Origin: an uncultured Clostridia bacterium
Lineage (GTDB): Bacteria > Bacillota > Clostridia > Oscillospirales > Ruminococcaceae
Assembly (NCBI GenBank): GCA_937891895.1
Contig: CALATN010000218.1
Span: forward strand, 9,472 to 73,471
Direction of reading: 5' to 3'
DNA: 64,000 nt
The position numbers and the translations under genes were made by a program. The notes beneath the pieces are model-generated. The model was not told the origin of the DNA and searched no databases. It was given only the letters and a program-made list of their open reading frames with translations. Below are positions 24,501 through 31,643 of this stretch, one piece after another; within the stretch, counting starts at the first letter, position 1; each line of letters starts with the position of its first letter.

Positions 24501-25946
24501 TTGTTGTTTGTTCTTTTGTGGCTTGCAGTAGGTGCGGCAATTGTGCTTGATGTTTTCGACAAGCTTCCCCTTGAAAATGCGGTGGGACGATTTATCGGAA
24601 TGACAATTCTCCCGCACGTTGCATTGCTTACGTGGTACGGCGGAAAAGCCGTATATAAGCGTGATGAATGGGGCGGGCTGGGCTTTACAATCGGAATAGT
24701 TGCCCCGATTTGTCTTTTTGCAATCTATTTTATGATACGGCTTGCAGTTAAGCCGTACAGAGTAAAATTTGACAAGACGACTGTAAACACAAGAGTCCGC
24801 GCAATGTACGGCGGGAAAATCCTGCTGAAATTCACGGCGATTTCGCTTTTGTGCAACACGATTTACTACATACTTGACGCAGAGAATAATTTTTTCTGGG
24901 ATGCGCCGGAGTTCTTGCGGATTGCCGATATGGTTATTTCCTTGGTAATAATTCTCGGCTACGGCTGGAATGGTATTCTCAGAATTGTTCTGCTTTGCAG
25001 ACGACTGGGAATTGTAAAGAGGGTAGTGTACTTCTTTCTGCTTCCTGTGCCGATTGTGGGAATTTTCGTGCTTATCAGTATGTACCGCACGGCAAAGGCG
25101 GAGTACGACTACGAAACAACGAGAAAAATCTGCGAAAGTCAGCGTATTGAGTCCCAGGTGTGCAAGACAAAATATCCGATACTTCTTGTGCACGGCCTTG
25201 GTTTCCGTGACTGGAAATATTTCAACTACTGGGGAAGAATTCCTGCGGAGCTTATAAGAAATGGTGCAGCGATTTACTACGGGCATCAGGAGGCGTGCGC
25301 AACGGTTGTCACAAACGCTGAGCATATCAGGAAAAAGGTGCTGGAAATCGTTGAGGAAACAGGTTGCGAAAAGGTGAATATCATTGCTCACTCAAAGGGC
25401 GGTCTTGACTCACGATACGCAATCGCAAAGCTCGGCATTGAGGATTATGTTGCAACACTTACTACTGTCGGTACTCCTCACCACGGCTCGCAGGTTACTG
25501 ACCTTGCAAATAAGCTTCCCGACAGCTTTTATCGTAAGGTTGCTGATTTTGCTGACAGAAGATTTAAAAAGCTTGGTGACGGAAATCCTGATTTTTACAC
25601 GGCTTGTCACCAGCTTAATACGGAGTACGCCGAACAGTTCAACGAGGAAATCAAGGACTCGGAAAAGGTTTATTACCAGAGCTATGCGTCGGTAATGAAG
25701 AATTCGTTCAGCTTTGATATTCTTGGTTTTACCTGGCTTCTGCTGAGCAAATACGGACGAAACGACGGACTTGTTACAGAGGAATCTGCCAAGTGGGGCA
25801 ACTTCAGGGGCGTGTACGAAAGCAAGCGTATACGCGGAATTTCCCACGGCGACACAATCGACCTGAAGCGTGAGGACTATAAGGGTTACGATCCGAGAGA
25901 GGCATATGTGGAGATTGTTTCCGAATTAAAGGATATGGGTTTCTGA
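24501..25946 (+). CDS. Membrane-anchored alpha/beta hydrolase (lipase-like)
   Basis: 481 residues. The N-terminal half holds several membrane helices (about 1-20, 28-52, 62-85, 108-125, 140-160, 170-195). The C-terminal half (about 220-481) is an alpha/beta hydrolase with oxyanion-hole PILLVHGLGFRDW, nucleophile elbow AHSKGGLDSRYA and TVGTPHHGSQVTDLA, resembling triacylglycerol lipases. The catalytic His may be in GISHGDTIDL near the C-terminus. The TTG start lies about 6 nt after GGGGGTG. It sits between argB and argD with no biochemical link apparent. The membrane half is unusual for this lipase type. Confidence 0.8.
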   Translation: MLFVLLWLAVGAAIVLDVFDKLPLENAVGRFIGMTILPHVALLTWYGGKAVYKRDEWGGLGFTIGIVAPICLFAIYFMIRLAVKPYRVKFDKTTVNTRVRAMYGGKILLKFTAISLLCNTIYYILDAENNFFWDAPEFLRIADMVISLVIILGYGWNGILRIVLLCRRLGIVKRVVYFFLLPVPIVGIFVLISMYRTAKAEYDYETTRKICESQRIESQVCKTKYPILLVHGLGFRDWKYFNYWGRIPAELIRNGAAIYYGHQEACATVVTNAEHIRKKVLEIVEETGCEKVNIIAHSKGGLDSRYAIAKLGIEDYVATLTTVGTPHHGSQVTDLANKLPDSFYRKVADFADRRFKKLGDGNPDFYTACHQLNTEYAEQFNEEIKDSEKVYYQSYASVMKNSFSFDILGFTWLLLSKYGRNDGLVTEESAKWGNFRGVYESKRIRGISHGDTIDLKREDYKGYDPREAYVEIVSELKDMGF

Positions 25947-25980
25947 TAATTTCCATTTATTATTTAAAAATGAGAAATAC

Positions 25981-26009
25981 TTGAAATATTCACAATATTT
26001 TGCTATATT
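25981..26009 (+). promoter_or_regulatory. Sigma-A promoter of argD
   Basis: TTGAAA at 25981-25986, a 17-base spacer and TATATT at 26004-26009, about 30 bases before the argD start. It would drive argD, the overlapping hydrolase gene and argF as a separate unit from argJ/argB. Confidence 0.65.
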
Positions 26010-26039
26010 AAAAAGATACACAAAAGAGAGGTGCTTGCA

Positions 26040-27209
26040 ATGAGTACAATAGAAAAATTCAATGAACACGTTATGGGTACTTACGGACGTTACCCTTTGG
26101 TATTGGAAAAGGGTGAGGGACGTACTGCCACTGACGAAAACGGCAAGAAATACATAGATTTCGGAAGCGGTATCGGAACAAATTCTCTCGGTTACTGCGA
26201 TGAGGACTGGGCTGACGCGGTTTGTGCTCAGGCAAGAGCTATCCAGCACACCTCCAACTACTACTATACAAAGGTGCAGGCTGATTTTGCCGATGCTCTT
26301 TCTAAGGCTACAGGCTATGACAAGATGTTCTTCGGCAACTCTGGCGCTGAGGCTAATGAGTGTGCAATCAAGCTTGCAAGAAAATATTCTTTCGACAAAT
26401 ACGGCAAGGACGCAAAGCGTTACAACATTATCACTATGGTGAACAGCTTCCACGGAAGAACAATGGCTACTCTTTCCGCTACAGGACAGGACGTATTCCA
26501 CAACTACTTCTTCCCGTTTGTTGAAGGCTTCATCAATGTTGAGGCAAACAATATCGATGATCTCCGTGCAAAGATTGACGACAGCGTTTGCGCTGTAATG
26601 TTTGAATTTGTACAGGGCGAGGGCGGAGTTGTTCCTCTTGACAAGGAGTTCATCGACGAAGTTTTCAAGCTCTGCGCTGAAAAGGATATCCTTACAATTG
26701 CCGACGAAGTTCAGACAGGTGCGGGACGTACAGGCACATTCCTTACTTCCGTTCAGTACGGCGTAAAGCCTAATATCACAACAATGGCAAAGGGTGTTGC
26801 AGGCGGTGTTCCTGTGGGAATATGCCTCGCTGACGAAAAGTGCAGCGGTGTTCTTGTTCCCGGCACTCACGGCTCAACCTTCGGCGGCAACCCGCTGGCT
26901 TGCGCAGGCGGTCTTGCGGTTGTGAACAAGGTTGCGAATGAAAAGTTCCTTGCTGAAATAAATGCAAAGGCTGATTATTTCAAGAAAAAGCTTCTTGAAA
27001 TCCCTGAAATTGAGGGGGTTGACGGTCTTGGCTTTATGATCGGTGCACGTCTTAAAACAAAGAATGCGGCTGATATCTGCCGTGCGTGCAGCGAAAACGG
27101 TCTGCTTATCCTGACGGCGAAAACAAAGCTTCGTTTCCTGCCACCGCTTAATATTACCTATGAAGAAATTGACGAAGGATTTGAAATACTGAGGAGGATA
27201 CTGGCATGA
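26040..27209 (+). CDS. argD: Acetylornithine aminotransferase
   Basis: 389 residues. This PLP enzyme converts N-acetylglutamate semialdehyde to N-acetylornithine. Class-III aminotransferase features: DFGSGIGTNSLGY near the N-terminus, FFGNSGAEANECAIKLAR for the phosphate site, EFVQGEGGV, ADEVQTGAGRTG before the PLP segment, and the PLP Lys in NITTMAKGVAGGVPVG. HGSTFGGNPLACAGG follows. The ATG at 26040 is 6 nt after AGAGAGGTG. Its stop overlaps the next start (ATGA). Confidence 0.94.
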   Translation: MSTIEKFNEHVMGTYGRYPLVLEKGEGRTATDENGKKYIDFGSGIGTNSLGYCDEDWADAVCAQARAIQHTSNYYYTKVQADFADALSKATGYDKMFFGNSGAEANECAIKLARKYSFDKYGKDAKRYNIITMVNSFHGRTMATLSATGQDVFHNYFFPFVEGFINVEANNIDDLRAKIDDSVCAVMFEFVQGEGGVVPLDKEFIDEVFKLCAEKDILTIADEVQTGAGRTGTFLTSVQYGVKPNITTMAKGVAGGVPVGICLADEKCSGVLVPGTHGSTFGGNPLACAGGLAVVNKVANEKFLAEINAKADYFKKKLLEIPEIEGVDGLGFMIGARLKTKNAADICRACSENGLLILTAKTKLRFLPPLNITYEEIDEGFEILRRILA

Positions 27210-27952
27210 TGTACTATGAAAAATACGGCGACGAAAAGAACCCTATTATTGTTTGTCTTCACGGCGCAAACCACGTTCACTGCTTCTCAAAACAATGCGA
27301 ATATCTCTCCAAGAATTACTGCGTACTCGTTCCTCATCTTCCCGGTTACGGAAGAAATGAGGTAAAGACCTTCAAGACAGTTGAAGCACTGAAGGAACTT
27401 GTTGAGTTTATTCCGTCCCTGGGCAAGAAAGTTACTCTTATGGGATTTTCGCTGGGTGCACAGCTTGCTTTTGTTATGATGTGCAAGGCACCTCAGCTTT
27501 TCAACGGTGTTGTAATGATAAGCCCGTGGCTGCTTAAAGACCCCGCTGAAGTTGAAAAGGCTATGAAGCAGGCATCCGATAACGAAAAACTTTCCAAGAA
27601 CAAGCTCTTTGTAGGCTTCAACGCACTTGCTATGGGTCTTGACAAGGGCGAAAGAGAAGAAAATGCAGAGTTTGCACAGAATGTTACTATGACAACAATT
27701 CTCAACTCTATCGACAACGGCATCAAGTTTGAGGACTTCCCTGATTACCGTACTCTTGATGTCCCTATGCTTGCACTCTGCGGCATTAAGGAAACTCTTG
27801 AAATCAGAAAGAGCGTACGTACACTTTCTATGCAGAATCCACGCTGTGCTTACGATATGTGGGACGGCGCTGCACATAACATTCCTTTCAAGGCTGCTTC
27901 AAGACTTAACAAGGTTGTTGAAGAATTTATGGAAACCAAGGCTTTGAAATAA
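27206..27952 (+). CDS. Alpha/beta hydrolase of unknown substrate
   Basis: 248 residues. An alpha/beta-hydrolase fold is indicated by CLHGANHVHC (oxyanion loop), LPGYGRN, the nucleophile elbow LMGFSLGAQLAF (Ser) and a likely catalytic His in GAAHNIPFKA near the C-terminus. GAGGAGGATA lies upstream and the start overlaps the argD stop by 4 bases, so translation is coupled. It sits in the argD-argF unit, where a hydrolase has no standard role. A second ATG at 27209 would serve equally well. Confidence 0.8.
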   Translation: MMYYEKYGDEKNPIIVCLHGANHVHCFSKQCEYLSKNYCVLVPHLPGYGRNEVKTFKTVEALKELVEFIPSLGKKVTLMGFSLGAQLAFVMMCKAPQLFNGVVMISPWLLKDPAEVEKAMKQASDNEKLSKNKLFVGFNALAMGLDKGEREENAEFAQNVTMTTILNSIDNGIKFEDFPDYRTLDVPMLALCGIKETLEIRKSVRTLSMQNPRCAYDMWDGAAHNIPFKAASRLNKVVEEFMETKALK

Positions 27953-27982
27953 CACTACAACACAGAACAGGAGATAGAATCA

Positions 27983-28885
27983 ATGAAACACTTACTTAAA
28001 ATGCTTGACCTTTCCCGTGAGGAAATTATCGATATTCTCAACCTTGCTGACCAGCTCAAGTATGAGCTCAAGCACAACATTCCCCATCCGCACCTCAAGG
28101 GCAAATCCCTGGGTATGATTTTCCAGAAGGCTTCCACACGTACACGTGTTTCCTTTGAAACAGGTATGTACCAGCTTGGCGGTAACCCTATGTTCCTTTC
28201 TTCCAACGACCTGCAGATCGGCCGTGGTGAGCCTGTTCAGGATACAGCAAGAGTTCTTTCCCGCTACCTTGACGGTATTATGATCCGTACCTTCGAGCAG
28301 AAGGAAGTTGAAGACCTTGCAAAGTACGGCAGTATTCCGATAATCAATGGTCTTACAGACTTCTGTCACCCATGTCAGATTCTTGCTGACCTTATGACAA
28401 TCCGTGAATTCAAGGGTCAGTTTGGCGGCTTGAAGATGTGCTTTATCGGCGACGGCAACAATATGGCAAACTCCCTTATCGTTGGCTGTCTGAAGGTTGG
28501 TATGGCTGTTTCCGTAGCTTGTCCCGAAGGATATCACCCTGACCCGCAGGTCATGGAATTTGCCAAGGATTTCGACTGCTTCGAGCTTACAGATTCACCA
28601 ATGAAGGCTGCTGAAAATGCTGACGTTGTAATTACTGACGTGTGGGCTTCCATGGGTCAGGAGGGTGAAGCTGAAAAGCGTAAGATTGCTTTCAAGGGTT
28701 ATCAGATCAATGACGAGATTATGGGCGTGGCAAAGAAGGACGCTATGGTGCTTCACTGTCTGCCTGCTCATCGTGAGGAAGAAATTACTGAAAAGGTATT
28801 TGAAGCACACGCTGAGGAAATCTTCGAAGAAGCTGAAAACCGTCTTCACGCACAGAAGGCAGTTATGGTTAAGCTTATGGCTTAA
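27983..28885 (+). CDS. argF: Ornithine carbamoyltransferase
   Basis: 300 residues, normal length. It forms citrulline from ornithine and carbamoyl phosphate. The carbamoyl-phosphate loop (FQKASTRTRVSFETG), the HPCQILADLMT motif and the ornithine-binding VLHCLPAHREEEI are intact. GGAGATAGAA precedes the ATG. An anabolic role fits the neighbouring argJ, argB and argD; no arginine deiminase genes are nearby. Two hairpin modules and a terminator follow. Confidence 0.95.
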   Translation: MKHLLKMLDLSREEIIDILNLADQLKYELKHNIPHPHLKGKSLGMIFQKASTRTRVSFETGMYQLGGNPMFLSSNDLQIGRGEPVQDTARVLSRYLDGIMIRTFEQKEVEDLAKYGSIPIINGLTDFCHPCQILADLMTIREFKGQFGGLKMCFIGDGNNMANSLIVGCLKVGMAVSVACPEGYHPDPQVMEFAKDFDCFELTDSPMKAAENADVVITDVWASMGQEGEAEKRKIAFKGYQINDEIMGVAKKDAMVLHCLPAHREEEITEKVFEAHAEEIFEEAENRLHAQKAVMVKLMA

Positions 28886-28937
28886 AACTGAAACTTACAA
28901 AGTAAGTTTCAGTTCAGTGTTTTGCTTTGCAAAACAC
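28886..28937 (+). repeat. Two-hairpin module after argF
   Basis: AACTGAAACTTAC pairs with GTAAGTTTCAGTT (28886-28914, loop AAA), then GTGTTTTGC pairs with GCAAAACAC (28917-28937, loop TTT). The flanking words (AACTGAAA, TTTCAG, TCAGTGTTTT, AAAACACA) recur after flgE at 41662-41762, with different sequence inside. Confidence 0.8.
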
Positions 28938-28950
28938 AAACTTCGGATGT

Positions 28951-28983
28951 AAAAAGGAGGGCGGACTTGTTCCGCCCTTTTTG
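28951..28983 (+). terminator. Intrinsic terminator after argF
   Basis: GGGCGGA (28959-28965) pairs with TCCGCCC (28971-28977) around a CTTGT loop, followed by TTTTT. It closes the argD-argF transcript before the DUF975-type gene. It resembles the first hairpin of array C, sharing the CTTGTTC loop. Confidence 0.75.
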
Positions 28984-29008
28984 CAGAATTATTACAGGAG
29001 GGGTTATT

Positions 29009-29782
29009 GTGAATTACGATCACGACAGAATAAAGGCAAATGCAAGACTTTTCTACAAGAATAATATGGGCAGCTCTATTTTATCGCAGCTGATTTATTT
29101 CGGTGTAGTATTCGGTGCTATGTTTGCGCTGTATCTTTTTATGGGAATTTTTATGGGTGTTTCAATGTTCGGCATTGCAATCGCAGGCGGCTCGGAAACT
29201 GAAAACGCCGTTGCGGGAGCGGCAGTGGGAACATTCATAATTTCATTGATTTTAGATGCGTTATACATTGCAATAATCCTTGCGCTTAACCCGCTTATGA
29301 TTGGCTTTATGGATTGGTACAGAAAATCAATTTATGAAAAAACCTCGCTGGGTGAAATTTTTGCACCCTACAAAAAAGAACGCATCTGGGGCAGCATCGG
29401 TACGATGTTCCTTATGCAGCTGTATACATTCCTGTGGACTCTGCTGTTTATTGTTCCCGGCATTATCAAGACCTACAGCTACAGTCAGACTGCTTTCATC
29501 AAGGGTGAAAATCCGAATATTCCTGCAAAGCGTGCAATTGAGCTTAGCAGAATTATGATGGACGGCCACAAGGGCGACCTGTTCTATCTGCATCTGAGCT
29601 TTTTAGGCTGGATGTTCCTGTCTGGGCTTACATACAATATTCTCGGTATTCTCTATGTTTTCCCGTATTATTATTCCGCGCTTTCCTTTGCTTATGTCGA
29701 AATCAAGTCTGATGCTATCGCAAAGGGACTCATCGACGCTTCCGAGTTCAATCCTGTTCAGGAAAAATATATTGTTGAATAA
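29009..29782 (+). CDS. DUF975-type integral membrane protein
   Basis: About 257 residues with five or six membrane segments. The N-terminus DRIKANARLFYKNN and the segment FMDWYRKSIYEKTSLGEIF, then FVPGIIK-type residues (LLFIVPGIIKTYSYSQ), match the DUF975 membrane family common in Clostridia, by pattern recall. The GTG at 29009 is chosen because AGGAGGGG lies 5 nt upstream. The gene is bounded by terminators on both sides, so it is probably monocistronic. Function unknown. Confidence 0.75.
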   Translation: MNYDHDRIKANARLFYKNNMGSSILSQLIYFGVVFGAMFALYLFMGIFMGVSMFGIAIAGGSETENAVAGAAVGTFIISLILDALYIAIILALNPLMIGFMDWYRKSIYEKTSLGEIFAPYKKERIWGSIGTMFLMQLYTFLWTLLFIVPGIIKTYSYSQTAFIKGENPNIPAKRAIELSRIMMDGHKGDLFYLHLSFLGWMFLSGLTYNILGILYVFPYYYSALSFAYVEIKSDAIAKGLIDASEFNPVQEKYIVE

Positions 29783-29790
29783 CTGAAATT

Positions 29791-29823
29791 ACCGCTTCCA
29801 TATCAATATGGAGGCGGTTTTGC
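29791..29823 (+). terminator. Intrinsic terminator after the DUF975-type gene
   Basis: ACCGCTTCCATAT pairs with ATATGGAGGCGGT (one mismatch) around CA, followed by TTTTG. It separates the membrane-protein gene from the flagellar promoter region. Confidence 0.85.
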
Positions 29824-29845
29824 TATTTGTATAATTTGTTAAAAA

Positions 29846-29859
29846 TGAAAGCGCTTTCA
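29846..29859 (+). promoter_or_regulatory. CcpA-type cre site upstream of the flagellar operon
   Basis: TGAAAGCGCTTTCA is a perfect palindrome and fits the catabolite-response-element consensus TGWAANCGNTNWCA at every position. It lies about 230 bases upstream of the flagellar -35 box and downstream of a terminator, so the flagellar operon is the only obvious + strand target. A LacI-family operator is the alternative. Between it and the promoter there is another small palindrome, GTTATG/CATAAC at 29946-29962; I see no gene there. Confidence 0.6.
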
Positions 29860-30089
29860 CTTGTGAAACAGTTACATTTCCAATTTTCCGAAAACTTTTT
29901 GTATAAAGTGCACAGTAGTATTCCTAAACGTATAAGTTGCCTGATGTTATGGTAATCATAACCAAAAATATGCGTCAAATTGTGAATATTTTTGTATTAG
30001 CGTATGACAATTTGTACACTTTAGGGAAAATTCATAGAAATATCGTTAAAATTTTTACGGTTAAAAATGCAAAGAATTTCGGTATTCGC

Positions 30090-30118
30090 TTGTAATTTTG
30101 GTGAAAATGATATATAAT
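30090..30118 (+). promoter_or_regulatory. Sigma-A promoter of the flagellar operon
   Basis: TTGTAA at 30090-30095, a 17-base spacer and TATAAT at 30113-30118. Transcription would start near 30125, leaving about 70 nt before flgB. Confidence 0.75.
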
Positions 30119-30129
30119 AATATTGAATA

Positions 30130-30186
30130 ATTATGGGCAAGTGCGCCCTGTTGACCTTTAGGACGACTCTTTGTCGGGAAAGGAAG
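30130..30186 (+). promoter_or_regulatory. Structured leader of flgB, similar to the thyA leader
   Basis: GGGC/GCCC form a hairpin (30135-30148), CGAC/GTCG form another (30163-30175), and the ribosome site follows in GGGAAAGGAAGG. The outer blocks match the thyA leader at 12295-12328. Confidence 0.45.
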
Positions 30187-30192
30187 GATATT

Positions 30193-30600
30193 ATGGGTCT
30201 TTTTGACAGCGTAACTCACAACCTTGCTGAGCAGGCTCTTGATGCTACCTGGTACAAGCAGCAGGTTATTTCAAATAATATTGCTAACAGCGATACGCCT
30301 GATTACAAGGCTAAAACAGTTGAATTCGGACTTATTCTTAAAGAAAAGTGCAAATGCAGATACCACGATGAAGTTGAAGATGACAACTATCACCGCAGAG
30401 ATGACAGAAATTGTACAGACCCGATTGAGCTGAGCGTGGTTACTACATATGAAACAAATACAAATCAGATTCTTGACGGCAACAACGTCGATATGGAAAA
30501 AGAGCAGACTGCTCTTGCTGATGCACAGTATCAGTACGGTGCTCTCACTGATTACCTCAACAACAATTATGCAATGATAAGAGCGGCAATCTCAAAATAA
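30193..30600 (+). CDS. flgB: Flagellar basal-body rod protein FlgB
   Basis: 135 residues. It is the proximal rod component linking the MS-ring/export gate to the rod. The N-terminal rod motif (YKQQVISNNIANSDTPDYKA) and a C-terminal helix with VDMEKEQTALADAQYQY are typical. The ATG at 30193 follows GGAAAGGAAGG; an upstream in-frame ATG at 30133 lies in the leader. Unusually, the middle holds a short Cys/His/Asp-rich stretch (KCKCRYHDE, then HRRDDRNC). It is the first gene of the flagellar operon. Confidence 0.93.
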   Translation: MGLFDSVTHNLAEQALDATWYKQQVISNNIANSDTPDYKAKTVEFGLILKEKCKCRYHDEVEDDNYHRRDDRNCTDPIELSVVTTYETNTNQILDGNNVDMEKEQTALADAQYQYGALTDYLNNNYAMIRAAISK

Positions 30601-30647
30601 AATTGAATTTTAATTCAATTATATTTGCGAGTTTCACGTTGTGAAAC
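30601..30647 (+). repeat. Two small hairpins between flgB and flgC
   Basis: AATTGAATT/AATTCAATT (30601-30620, TT centre) and GTTTCAC/GTGAAAC (30631-30647, loop GTT). No T tail. They belong to the same hairpin style seen elsewhere in the window. Confidence 0.6.
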
Positions 30648-30712
30648 GTCGAGGTTTGCCTGCTGATGCAGCATTTTACGTTTATTCCGATTTTTATGAA
30701 AGGACGGTCTGT

Positions 30713-31219
30713 ATGTCTTTTTTAAGCTCACTTGATATCAGCGCTTCCGCTCTTTCGGCGCAGCGTCTGAGAATGGATATTATCTCACAGAATATTGCCA
30801 ATCAGGAAACCTACAATACTTCTCCCGGCGGTGACCCATACTGCCGTCAGCTGGTTGTGTTCTCCGAAAAGAAGAAATTCGGCGATATCCTCGATAAGTA
30901 TGCAAGACTTGCTTACGAGGAGAATGAGGACGCAAAGAAATACAGCAGAGGAGTTTACTACCTCAATCATGAGGACAGATACAAGTCTGCAGGTGTTACT
31001 GTTGCAGAGGTAATAGAGGATGACGCTCCGTTTGTTCCTGTTTATGACCCTGACAATCCGCTTGCTGACGAGGAAGGCTACATCTACAAGAGCAACGTTG
31101 ACAACACCAAGGAGCAGATTGACCTTCTTGCTGCACAGCGTTCCTATGAGGCAAACGCTGCTGCGTTCAATGCTGTTAAGGCTATGCTTTCCACGGCAAG
31201 AACGCTGAAGGGCAGATAA
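30713..31219 (+). CDS. flgC: Flagellar basal-body rod protein FlgC
   Basis: 168 residues. This rod protein has the conserved N-terminus (LDISASALSAQRLRMDIISQ, then NIANQETYN) and C-terminus (EQIDLLAAQRSYEANAAAFN). It is about 20 residues longer than many FlgC, with a charged insert around residues 60-90 (EENEDAKKYSRG). The ATG at 30713 follows GAAAGGACGG. It is exported by the flagellar type III system and assembles after FlgB. Confidence 0.94.
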   Translation: MSFLSSLDISASALSAQRLRMDIISQNIANQETYNTSPGGDPYCRQLVVFSEKKKFGDILDKYARLAYEENEDAKKYSRGVYYLNHEDRYKSAGVTVAEVIEDDAPFVPVYDPDNPLADEEGYIYKSNVDNTKEQIDLLAAQRSYEANAAAFNAVKAMLSTARTLKGR

Positions 31220-31273
31220 GTTAACGATTACTCGGAATAAGAATTTAAATTGATTTCAGAATGGAGATAGATT

Positions 31274-31588
31274 ATGTTTATTGTACCAATCAGCAATGCT
31301 ATTCAGCCTGTTGAGTCGCTTTTCGACAACAACAATGCAGCGGCTGCTGTGTCTGACAGTGTCGATAATCCCCAGTTTTCCGACGTGTTCAAGGAAGTTT
31401 TCAGCGACGTTCAGGAAACACAGAGAGTTGTTCAGGAAGATTCAGTTCGTCTTGCAATGGGCGAAATTGATGATCTCCACACAATCTACAACAATATGAC
31501 AAAGGCGGCTGTTGCTGTTGAAACCTTTGTTGCAATCAAGGATGCGGCAGTAAACGCTTATGACAAGGTGCTCCAGATTACAATGTAA
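31274..31588 (+). CDS. fliE: Flagellar hook-basal body complex protein FliE
   Basis: 104 residues. It connects the MS ring to the rod and is the first exported component. The family pattern is seen in FSDVFKEVFSDVQETQR, GEIDDLHTIYNNMTKAAVAV and the C-terminal AVNAYDKVLQITM. TGGAGATAGA precedes the ATG. Order flgB-flgC-fliE is standard. Confidence 0.92.
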   Translation: MFIVPISNAIQPVESLFDNNNAAAAVSDSVDNPQFSDVFKEVFSDVQETQRVVQEDSVRLAMGEIDDLHTIYNNMTKAAVAVETFVAIKDAAVNAYDKVLQITM

Positions 31589-31643
31589 CTTATTGAACAA
31601 GATTTGCGGCAGATGTTGCCGTTAAGGAAGGAATTTTCATAAA

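Noticed and set aside
28922..29008. An upstream-extended start for the DUF975-type gene
   Set aside because: The extension would run through a terminator and ribosome-like sequence; the GTG at 29009 has a proper AGGAGGGG site.
30130..30186. Cyclic-di-GMP or guanidine (mini-ykkC) riboswitch before flgB
   Set aside because: The conserved loop and receptor sequences of these classes are not present; only simple GGGC/GCCC and CGAC/GTCG stems are seen.
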